5,960 bases of DNA from Coriobacteriales bacterium (GCA_031263665.1 JAISFJ010000178.1:1-5960); one strand, 5' to 3'; numbered from the stretch's first letter, positions 1-5,607 are shown. Notes: generated from the letters alone by a model not told the origin. Numbers and translations: made by a program.

Positions 1-138
1 CTCATTCCGGCCACAGAGCAAGCACCAGTCTACTCGCATGAAGGCATCGAATACGATGATAATATTACCGAACATGACGCAATGGAGTTCATAGGCTCGG
101 TTTCTGAGAGGCTCTTCAATGAAGCAAGGCGCTCGTAG
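1..138 (+). CDS. 3' end of an unrecognised protein gene (partial)
   Basis: Frame 1 is open from the first base to a TAG at 136-138 and gives 45 residues, beginning LIPATEQAPVYSHEG and ending SERLFNEARRS. The peptide is acidic in the middle (EYDDNITEHD) and ends in a likely amphipathic helix. It has no membrane segment or motif that I recognise. The in-frame stop, the absence of a better frame here and the reasonable codon choice suggest the true C-terminus of a gene that begins outside the window. Chance openness over 45 codons cannot be excluded. It lies on the same strand as the FIST gene, 109 bp upstream, so it could belong to the same transcription unit. I assign no function. Confidence 0.45.
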   Translation, partial: LIPATEQAPVYSHEGIEYDDNITEHDAMEFIGSVSERLFNEARRS

Positions 139-247
139 CCCCAACTTCCTCCGGGAATCTGTCTTTGTGGAACACAATATGGGGTTTTGTGGTACCATGG
201 ATTTTGTTCTTCCATAGGCTGAGGCGCATCGGGGAAGTGGGGCATAT
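139..247. other. Intergenic gap before the FIST-kinase pair
   Basis: This 109-bp spacer holds the FIST ribosome binding region at its end: GGGGAAG at 231-237 and GGGG at 239-242, the latter 5 nt before the ATG. TGGTACCA at 190-197 is a perfect 8-bp palindrome. No convincing -35/-10 pair and no stem followed by a T-run were found, so read-through from the upstream gene is possible. Confidence 0.4.
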
Positions 248-1420
248 ATGATTAAGACGTTTAGTGCTTTTACCTCGGAGATTGATGATGTTGAGGCGGC
301 GGTTGCGGAAATCCTCAGACAACTCCCGGAAAAAGACCAGCTGCTCGCAAATACCATTGGGCTCGTCAGTTGCATCCCTGAGTTTATCGAGACGGGAGTG
401 GTCGAGGCTTTACAGGAGGCCGTGCCGTTTGCTCTCGTTGGACAGAGCACGATAGCGGCGGCAAGTCCTGGCTCATCTTCCTTAGAAATACTCAACGTCA
501 TGCTCATCACCAGCGATGAACTGAGCTTCGCTTATGGGCAGACTGCCCCAATTACCAGCACGGATACGGCCCTTCTTGCCGATGCCTACCACGCGGTGTT
601 AGACGATTATGAGGAAAAACCCACTCTCATCCTCATCTACGCGCCGTTGCTTCTTAACGTGGGCGGCGATTTTATGGTCAAAACTTTTGACGAGCTGAGT
701 GACCACACGCCGCTTTTTGGGTCGCTTGCGGTAGACAACACCATCGACTACCACAAGGCCAGCGTTATCTATCAGGGTAAGGCCGCAGCCGACCAACTCG
801 CGTTCGTCGCGATTTTTGGCGACATCAAGCCGCGATTTTATCAGGCGACCATCTCGCATGAGAGTATTTTTGAAGAGAAGGGTGTGGTCACCTCGAGCGA
901 GGGCAACCAGCTCAAGATGGTCGATGACAAGCCCGCGGTGGAGTTTCTCAAAAACAAGGGATTGGTCGCTGTCGCAAACGGGGTGATTGAGGGTGTCAAC
1001 TCTTTTCCGTACATCGTTGACTTTAACGACGGCACACCGCCAGTCATCCGGGTAATTTTTGCCACAACGCCGGAGGGTTATGCGGTCTGCTTGGGAGACA
1101 TTCCCGAGGGTTCGACGCTTTCTGTGGGCCACTTTGACGAGGACGAGATACTCGCCACCACAAAAAAGGGCCTGGCGACCTTTAAGGCGGACGAAAACCA
1201 GCATGGGGGAATCTTTTTCTCATGCGTTGGACGCTACTTTACGATGGTGTTAGACCCAGCGGGTGAGGCCAATGAGATGCACGAACTTATCGACCCTCTG
1301 GACTTTCCCTACATCCTCAACTACTCTGGGGGTGAGATATGTCCGATGACGAATATTACGGATGAAACCAACCTTACCAACCGCTTTCACAACAGTACCT
1401 TTATCGCGTTGACCTTCTAA
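248..1420 (+). CDS. FIST N/FIST C domain sensory protein
   Basis: This 390-residue protein consists of a FIST N-type domain (about residues 35-215) followed by a FIST C-type domain (about 225-370). Recognisable elements are the N-domain core IGLVSC with LVGQSTIAAA (residues 37-72), the hydrophobic TLILIYAPLL strand (126-135), PLFGSLAVDN (155-164), the C-domain IFFSCVGRYFTM (322-333) and YSGGEICPM (359-367), and the closing HNSTFIALTF. The length suits a stand-alone FIST protein. There is no signal peptide or membrane segment, so it should be cytosolic. FIST domains are known as small-ligand sensory modules, proposed to bind amino acids, and are often fused or linked to kinases and chemoreceptors. 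The ATG follows GGGG at 5 nt spacing. The kinase start lies only 14 bp downstream, which suggests co-transcription and that this protein is the kinase's ligand-sensing partner (inference). The ligand is unknown. A second FIST gene begins at 5614. Confidence 0.94.
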   Translation: MIKTFSAFTSEIDDVEAAVAEILRQLPEKDQLLANTIGLVSCIPEFIETGVVEALQEAVPFALVGQSTIAAASPGSSSLEILNVMLITSDELSFAYGQTAPITSTDTALLADAYHAVLDDYEEKPTLILIYAPLLLNVGGDFMVKTFDELSDHTPLFGSLAVDNTIDYHKASVIYQGKAAADQLAFVAIFGDIKPRFYQATISHESIFEEKGVVTSSEGNQLKMVDDKPAVEFLKNKGLVAVANGVIEGVNSFPYIVDFNDGTPPVIRVIFATTPEGYAVCLGDIPEGSTLSVGHFDEDEILATTKKGLATFKADENQHGGIFFSCVGRYFTMVLDPAGEANEMHELIDPLDFPYILNYSGGEICPMTNITDETNLTNRFHNSTFIALTF

Positions 1421-1434
1421 AAACTAAGGATGTC

Positions 1435-3405
1435 ATGACGCAGCTTCTCGACAAGACTCTTGAGAAAATCCACGAGGACACAGCTGTTCGCGAGGACAAG
1501 ACAGCCCGTGAGAATAAAGGCGCGGCGTACGAAGATAAAGGTGTGGCCCGTGAACCTTCTTCGGATGAGCTTTCTTTAGATGAGCCTTCTCCAGACGCGC
1601 TGCTCGATGAGAATAAGCTGCTCGGCCGCAAGGTAAAGCGTCTTGAGCGCGAGCTCGAAAAAGAGCGCACGTTGCTCAGTCGCTATCGCAGCAATAACGA
1701 GGCAAAAAAGCAGTTCTCAGAAATCGTGCTGGCGGAGCGCTCCCGCCTTGAGCTTCAGATGAACCTGTTATTGCAGAACAGCCGAGATTTTATCCTGTTC
1801 TTTGACGCGCAACATCGCCTCATTCTGTGCACCGATTCGCTGCTTGAGGCTCTGGGCGTTCCTGGAATCGGCCTTTTGAAGGGAAAGAACTTCAAAGACA
1901 TCTTCAACGGGCTTGTGCCTGATGAGGTGATAGCCGCCGTTGAGGATTTTGGAGATTTTGAGGCCGATAAGCATCTCGAAGCCGGCAAAACTACCGACCA
2001 AGCTACCGGCAAGACTACCGGCAAGACTACCGGCAAGGCTGCCAACAAGACCATCAACAAGACAACCGGTGAGCCGGGTGAAAGCTCCGGCAACAATCGC
2101 GGCGAATCTCACAAGACTTTTGAGCGGCAGTTCACCACCGATTTGAAGGGGAGTGGCGAGGCGCGTGACTATTCTTTGGAAGTCAGCGTCATGCGCGACA
2201 GCGAAGGCGTCCGCCAGGGTTGGTTGTTCTTCTTTTACGACAACACCGATTTTGTGCAGGCCAAATGCGAGGCGGAACAGGCGAATGCCGCAAAATCGGA
2301 GTTCCTCGCGAAAATATCCCACGACATACGCAGCCCCATGAACGCGGTCATCGGCCTTGCGCAGATGTTGTCCGCCACCGGTTTGGACACACATCAACGT
2401 GAACTGCTCACCAAGATACAGACTTCCTCCGACGGATTGCTCGCCCTCATCAATGACCTGCTCGACCTCTCTAAAATTGAGGCGGGAAAACTCGAGGTTA
2501 TCGACGACTACTTTGATTTCAAAGACTTTTTAAGCGAACTCAGCTCGGTATTTGAGGTGTTGCTAAAGCAAAAAGAACTCGCGCTTCACACGCACTTTGC
2601 CGCGGATATTCCCGAGATTGTCTACACGGACGCCAAGCGCCTGCAGCAGATACTCACCAATCTTGTTAACAACGCCTACAAGTACACACCGAGCGGTTGG
2701 GTGGATTTTTCGGTGAGTCGCACCCGCGATGGCTTGGTTCGCCTGGAGGTGTGCGATACCGGCATAGGCATCCGCGAAGATGAGCTGAATAAACTCTTTA
2801 CCGCGTTTGAGCAGTTGGACATCAAGCGCAACCGCGACATCACCGGCACCGGTCTTGGTCTGGCGATTACCAAACAACTTGTTGAGCTGATGGGCGGCTC
2901 TATCGAGGTGCAAAGCGTCTACGGCGAGGGCTCGACCTTCTCCGTTGTCCTGCCGCTCAAAGAGGGGGCAAGGGCCGACCTCCCGCACGACAGCGGCACC
3001 TATCGAGAGTTTACGGCACCCGACGCACGCATACTCATTGTTGATGATGTGGCGGTAAATACCGAAATCGCGGAGTTCATGCTTGAGCCCTTTGAAGTGC
3101 AGGTCGAGACGGCCGCCGATGGTCAGCAGGCACTTGATATGGTGCAGCGAGAGCACTTTGACCTGATACTCATGGACCATATGATGCCCGTTATGGATGG
3201 GGTCGAGGCGACCAAGCTCATCCGCGAACTCGATGGCCCCAACTCCAAGGTAGCCATCATCGCCATGACGGCCAACGCGGTCTCTGGAGTTGTCGAGATG
3301 TTTCTCGCGGCCGGCTTTGACGGCTATATCTCCAAACCCATGGACGCCGCGCTTCTCTCCATGGTGCTCTATGAACACCTCCCCAAAAATCTCATCCACG
3401 AATAA
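1435..3405 (+). CDS. Soluble hybrid sensor histidine kinase (coiled coil-PAS-HisKA-HATPase-REC)
   Basis: This 656-residue cytosolic kinase has no membrane segment. In order: a charged, repeat-bearing N-terminus (1-58); a predicted coiled coil (about 59-112); a PAS-like domain (about 112-275) interrupted by a Lys/Thr/Gly-rich insert (about 175-230); HisKA with KISHDIRSPMNAVIG and phospho-acceptor His296; HATPase_c with N-box NLVNNAYKYT (409-418), G1 DTGIGI (441-446), F-box LFTAFEQ (454-460) and G2 GTGLGLAI (471-478); and a receiver domain with acidic Asp537/Asp538, phospho-acceptor Asp581 (LMDHMMPVMDG), Thr612 and Lys634. All catalytic residues are present, so an active phosphorelay kinase is expected. 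The H-box reads H-D-x-R-S-P instead of the usual H-E-x-R-T-P. The ATG follows AAGGA (1426-1430) at a tight 4 nt. No Hpt or output regulator is in the window, so the relay target is elsewhere. The upstream FIST gene is the probable sensor partner (inference). Confidence 0.97.
   Translation: MTQLLDKTLEKIHEDTAVREDKTARENKGAAYEDKGVAREPSSDELSLDEPSPDALLDENKLLGRKVKRLERELEKERTLLSRYRSNNEAKKQFSEIVLAERSRLELQMNLLLQNSRDFILFFDAQHRLILCTDSLLEALGVPGIGLLKGKNFKDIFNGLVPDEVIAAVEDFGDFEADKHLEAGKTTDQATGKTTGKTTGKAANKTINKTTGEPGESSGNNRGESHKTFERQFTTDLKGSGEARDYSLEVSVMRDSEGVRQGWLFFFYDNTDFVQAKCEAEQANAAKSEFLAKISHDIRSPMNAVIGLAQMLSATGLDTHQRELLTKIQTSSDGLLALINDLLDLSKIEAGKLEVIDDYFDFKDFLSELSSVFEVLLKQKELALHTHFAADIPEIVYTDAKRLQQILTNLVNNAYKYTPSGWVDFSVSRTRDGLVRLEVCDTGIGIREDELNKLFTAFEQLDIKRNRDITGTGLGLAITKQLVELMGGSIEVQSVYGEGSTFSVVLPLKEGARADLPHDSGTYREFTAPDARILIVDDVAVNTEIAEFMLEPFEVQVETAADGQQALDMVQREHFDLILMDHMMPVMDGVEATKLIRELDGPNSKVAIIAMTANAVSGVVEMFLAAGFDGYISKPMDAALLSMVLYEHLPKNLIHE
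1489..1554 (+). repeat. Degenerate 7-residue coding repeat, kinase N-terminus
   Basis: Residues 19-40 read as near-repeats of the pattern [RY]-E-[DN]-K-[TG]-x-A: REDKTA, RENKGAA, YEDKGVA, then RE. The underlying 18-21 bp units have diverged in third positions, so this is an old expansion. It forms a charged, probably disordered or helical N-terminal tail. Confidence 0.55.
1558..1602 (+). repeat. Degenerate 15-bp (5-residue) coding repeat in the kinase linker
   Basis: Residues 42-56 read SSDEL, SLDEP, SPDAL, followed by LDE. This is three acidic pentapeptide units of 15 bp each, differing at several bases. They sit between the basic/acidic N-terminal repeat and the coiled coil, and look like a slippage-derived flexible linker. 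Confidence 0.55.
1981..2076 (+). repeat. 12-bp tandem repeat (ACCGGCAAGACT-type) inside the kinase PAS region
   Basis: Eight consecutive 12-bp units run in the kinase frame and encode AGKT, TDQA, TGKT, TGKT, TGKA, ANKT, INKT and TGEP (residues 183-214). The units at 2005-2016 and 2017-2028 are identical, the unit at 2029-2040 differs by one base, and the outer units are more diverged. This pattern suggests recent slippage at the centre of an older array. The unit length is a multiple of three, so copy-number change keeps the reading frame. Confidence 0.9.
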
Positions 3406-3446
3406 CGGCACACCTGATGCTACGTCGGGGGTGCTGAGGAGAAGCG
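3406..3446. other. Convergent gap between the kinase and STAS genes
   Basis: These 41 bp separate the kinase TAA from the stop of the minus-strand STAS gene. GCAC (3408-3411) can pair with GTGC (3431-3434), plus two inner C-G pairs across a mismatch. The stem is weak and no T-run follows on either strand, so I do not call a terminator. Confidence 0.35.
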
Positions 3447-3746
3447 TTATTCGATGCTGAGGATGCGGGAAAAACCGGTGATGTCGAACACTTCGCGTAC
3501 ATTGTCTGAGACGTTGATGAGTATAAGCGAGTGCTTTGAGTTGCCGGCGGCTTTTTGCCCTGTGAGCAGCACTCTCAATCCCGCGCTGCTTACATAGTCC
3601 AGCTTCTCGCAATCCACAACCGTGTTTTGCCATTGCTCGCAGGAATCTTTGAGGGGTCCTTCCAGTTCCGGAGAAGTCAGGGTGTCAAGCCTGCCGACGA
3701 GTTTTATGGACCTCGTTTCACCACTGTCGCTGATTGTTATCTCCAC
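3447..3746 (-). CDS. STAS-domain protein, anti-sigma factor antagonist-like
   Basis: This 99-residue single-domain STAS protein is about the usual size for SpoIIAA/RsbV-type anti-anti-sigma factors. It shows the first strand and turn SIKLVGRLDTLTSPEL (13-28), the central strand NTVVDCEKLDYVSSAGLRVLL (41-61), and the C-terminal LILINVSDNVREVFDITGF (74-92). Ser54 in YVSSAGL aligns with the serine phosphorylated in SpoIIAA/RsbV. The preceding Asp of those proteins is Ser53 here, a variant common in other STAS relatives. The gene starts with GTG, preceded by a strong AAGGAG at 7 nt, which settles the start. It is convergent with the hybrid kinase and divergent from the transporter gene. No anti-sigma kinase or phosphatase partner is nearby. 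In the family the protein binds an anti-sigma kinase when unphosphorylated; whether this one acts in a sigma switch or another partner-switching pathway is undecided. Confidence 0.92.
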   Translation of the reverse strand: MEITISDSGETRSIKLVGRLDTLTSPELEGPLKDSCEQWQNTVVDCEKLDYVSSAGLRVLLTGQKAAGNSKHSLILINVSDNVREVFDITGFSRILSIE

Positions 3747-3753
3747 TACCCAA

Positions 3754-3759
3754 CTCCTT
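3754..3759 (-). promoter_or_regulatory. Ribosome binding site of the STAS gene
   Basis: On the minus strand AAGGAG lies 7 nt before the GTG start codon at 3746-3744. A nearby upstream ATG (minus strand, beginning at 3762) is out of frame with the STAS domain, so this site decides the GTG start. Confidence 0.8.
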
Positions 3760-3776
3760 CATGTTGTTGTCCCGTA

Positions 3777-3786
3777 CCCTCGAGGG
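3777..3786. promoter_or_regulatory. Perfect 10-bp palindrome CCCTCGAGGG, possible operator
   Basis: CCCTCGAGGG is its own reverse complement and lies 31-40 nt upstream of the STAS start, within the divergent region shared with the transporter gene. Its location suits a regulator-binding site or a small 5'-leader hairpin for the STAS transcript. No family can be named, and chance occurrence is possible. Confidence 0.3.
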
Positions 3787-3802
3787 GTTCGTCTCAGCCA
3801 GT

Positions 3803-3840
3803 TTATCACAACTTTGTTATCCTATACTAAGGAATGATAA
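3803..3840 (+). promoter_or_regulatory. Putative promoter with three TTATC/GATAA sites upstream of the transporter
   Basis: TATACT at 3823-3828 matches the -10 consensus at 5 of 6 bases and lies 50 nt before the transporter start. The -35 is poor (TTTATC at 3802-3807, 15-bp spacer), which would suit an activated promoter. TTATC occurs at 3803-3807 and 3817-3821, and its inverse GATAA at 3836-3840. The last two bracket the -10, as an operator could. The arrangement is visible; the function is inferred. Confidence 0.3.
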
Positions 3841-3860
3841 GTCTTTGCAAGGGCCGTAAA

Positions 3861-3867
3861 AAGGGGG
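3861..3867 (+). promoter_or_regulatory. Ribosome binding site for the TTG start of the transporter gene
   Basis: AAGGGGG lies 11 nt before TTG 3879-3881. An in-frame TAA at 3870-3872 rules out any earlier start. The spacing is long. A second TTG at 3909, with AAGAGG (3898-3903) at 5 nt, is an alternative that would still leave a complete lipoprotein signal beginning TRAPF. Confidence 0.5.
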
Positions 3868-3878
3868 CTTAAAAAGTT

Positions 3879-5447
3879 TTGAAGAAGGCGGGATTACAAG
3901 AGGCGATTTTGACCAGAGCACCTTTTGTCGCGCTCTCCTTGGCGGTTGTCTTTGCGCTTATCCTCGTGCTTCTGACGCTCGGCGGGTGTTCGCCCAAACA
4001 ACAGAACAAAGTCCAAAGCCTCGATGACATCGCCACCGCGCGTATTGGCATTTTTGAAGGCTCCATATATGACCAGGTGGCAGACGAGCTGTATCCCGAC
4101 GCTCCCAAACTGTATTACAAAACAGCGGCCGACATTCTTACCGCCCTGCAAACTGGCAAGGTGGACTGTATGTTTGTGAACAGGGTATCTGCCGAGCAGG
4201 TCATGCGGGAAATCGACGGCCTCAATTATCTGGATGAGTATCTGGGCTACGAGGACCTCGCTCCCATCATCTCCCCAAACAGAGCGGAACTTCGCCAGGA
4301 GATAAATGAAGTTTTGGCTGAGATGAAAGATGACGGCACTTTGGAGGAACTGCAACAGAAGTGGCTTTATGCATCCATTGAGGGCGTCACCTTGGACGAC
4401 TATGAACTCAGCGGCGAAAACGGCACCCTCTCGCTCGCTACGGGCAGCGATAACACGCCGTTTGCGCTCATAGGTGAGAACGGAGAAATCGTAGGCTACG
4501 ACATCGAGTTCATGATGATTTTCGCCTCCCGCAAAGGATACGCTCTCAACATCGAGAATATGAACTTCGCCGGGATGCTCGCCGCGATAAGTGCGAACAA
4601 ATACGACCTTGCGGCGACGGGCATCACGATAACGCCGGAGCGTGCCGAGGCGGTGCTGTTTACCGACCCTACTGCCACGGTTCCGATGGTCTGTCTCGTG
4701 CGTGACGAGTCCTCTGCCTCATCGTCGAGTTTCATCGAGTATATAAGCGATGGGATACAATCGACCTTCATTTACGAGGGGCGCTACCGCCTGATAGTGT
4801 TGGGCATAGGGGTGACCTTAGCCCTCACCGCCCTGTCCGCCGCCTTAGGAACCGTGCTCGGTCTGCTGCTTTTTCGCATGAAGCGCTCCCGGCTTCGCGC
4901 ACCTCGGTTGTTCGCGGCCGTTATCGACAAGCTCACAGGCGGACTCCCCGCCGTGGTGATACTGCTCATACTCGCCTATATGGTGTTTGGTTCCGTTCCG
5001 ATAGGGGGCTTTTGGGTCGCGGTTATCGGCTTTTCCATCATATTCGCGGCGGGATTTTCAGAAACGATGCTCGTTGGGGTCGATTCTGTGAGCGACTCCC
5101 AGACAGAAGCCGCGTTGGCGCTCGGTTTTAAGCGTGGGGAGGCGTTCAGACTGGTGGTGCTTCCGCAGGCGACGCGTACGATAATCCAGCTTTACAGTGG
5201 ACAGTTGGCGGAGCTTTTGAAGGGTACGGCAATCGTTGGCTACATCGCGGTCGATGACCTCACACGAGCAAGCGACCTCATCCGCAGCGTAACCTTCGAC
5301 GCGTTTTTCCCGCTGGTCGCAAGCGCACTCGTCTACCTCCTTATCATCTGGCTCATGGTGGCCTTACTTCGCGCCGTGGAGAAAAAAACCGGCCCCGGCC
5401 GCGCAAAGCGAGCAAGAAAAGCTATCGAAGCACTTGCGAGGCAATAA
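3879..5447 (+). CDS. Amino-acid ABC transporter: permuted substrate-binding domain fused to permease
   Basis: This 522-residue protein joins a polar amino-acid (SBP_bac_3-like) binding domain to a HisM/GlnP-type permease. Residues 1-36 form a lipoprotein signal with lipobox LGGC and Cys37. Residues 45-165 resemble the second half of such binding proteins (SLDDIATARIGIFEGS ... LAEMKDDGTLEELQQKW). Residues 181-276 resemble the first half (GTLSLATGSDNTPF, GEIVGYDIEF, ITITPERAEAVLFTDP, with Arg255 at the usual carboxylate-binding position). The order is therefore reversed. The permease follows from about 295, with hydrophobic segments near 304-333, 354-371, 375-397 and 473-499. Its EAA loop, EAALALGFKRGEAF (410-423) followed by LPQA (428-431), would contact the ATPase. 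A basic cytosolic tail ends the protein. It would sit in the cell membrane with the binding domain outside. No ATP-binding gene is adjacent. The TTG start is likely, with 3909 an alternative. Substrate unknown; the D-to-N change at residue 101 is notable. Confidence 0.93.
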   Translation: MKKAGLQEAILTRAPFVALSLAVVFALILVLLTLGGCSPKQQNKVQSLDDIATARIGIFEGSIYDQVADELYPDAPKLYYKTAADILTALQTGKVDCMFVNRVSAEQVMREIDGLNYLDEYLGYEDLAPIISPNRAELRQEINEVLAEMKDDGTLEELQQKWLYASIEGVTLDDYELSGENGTLSLATGSDNTPFALIGENGEIVGYDIEFMMIFASRKGYALNIENMNFAGMLAAISANKYDLAATGITITPERAEAVLFTDPTATVPMVCLVRDESSASSSSFIEYISDGIQSTFIYEGRYRLIVLGIGVTLALTALSAALGTVLGLLLFRMKRSRLRAPRLFAAVIDKLTGGLPAVVILLILAYMVFGSVPIGGFWVAVIGFSIIFAAGFSETMLVGVDSVSDSQTEAALALGFKRGEAFRLVVLPQATRTIIQLYSGQLAELLKGTAIVGYIAVDDLTRASDLIRSVTFDAFFPLVASALVYLLIIWLMVALLRAVEKKTGPGRAKRARKAIEALARQ

Positions 5448-5543
5448 CAAAATGATGCGTGTGTTGCGGGACACTCTGCATTCTGTCTCCCATCTCTTTG
5501 TCCCACTGCGGGCGGCGCATGAAAGGTGTATCATGAATATGCC

Positions 5544-5571
5544 AGCGGTTAGCGGTTAGCGGTTAGCGGTT
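5544..5571 (+). repeat. Four exact tandem copies of AGCGGTT
   Basis: Units lie at 5544-5550, 5551-5557, 5558-5564 and 5565-5571 with no mismatch. They end 42 bp before the start codon of the second FIST gene. The perfect identity indicates recent slippage expansion or selection as a binding array. The 7-bp period is not a multiple of three. Confidence 0.95.
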
Positions 5572-5601
5572 GGTGCTGTGGGTTATTGGTTTTGTATGAT
5601 T

Positions 5602-5607
5602 GGGGGA
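5602..5607 (+). promoter_or_regulatory. Ribosome binding site of the second FIST gene
   Basis: GGGGGA lies 6 nt before ATG 5614. An in-frame upstream ATG at 5596 has no purine-rich site before it. The 5614 start also lines up with the first FIST protein: in both, the (I/L)DDVE motif begins 10-11 residues after Met. Confidence 0.6.

Noticed and set aside
599..1204. Minus-strand open frame opposite the FIST gene
   Set aside because: The plus-strand FIST protein is clearly real through this stretch. The antisense translation is Arg/Val-rich without motifs.
1768..2397. Minus-strand open frame with a GSLAGSLAGSLAGS repeat
   Set aside because: The repeat is only the antisense reading of the 12-bp array inside the kinase gene. 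The kinase motifs fix the true strand.
3408..3434. Possible bidirectional terminator between the convergent kinase and STAS genes
   Set aside because: The stem is only GCAC/GTGC plus two pairs across a mismatch with a large loop, and has no T-run on either strand.
2563..3633. Long minus-strand open frame (356 codons) opposite the kinase and part of the STAS gene
   Set aside because: It lies antisense to the HATPase and receiver domains, which carry all family motifs on the plus strand. Its translation is rich in His, Arg and Gly with no domain, as expected of a shadow frame.
3555..3837. Two short plus-strand frames across the STAS gene start and the divergent gap
   Set aside because: They overlap the well-supported STAS gene in antisense and show no domain or convincing ribosome binding site.
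5468..5504. Inverted repeat GGGACA/TGTCCC after the transporter gene as a terminator
   Set aside because: Six pairs enclose a 25-nt loop with no following T-run, so a stable intrinsic terminator is unlikely.
5544..5571. AGCGGTT array as a CRISPR or mobile-element trace
   Set aside because: Units are 7 bp and directly abutting without spacers. No cas gene, transposase or terminal inverted repeats are present.
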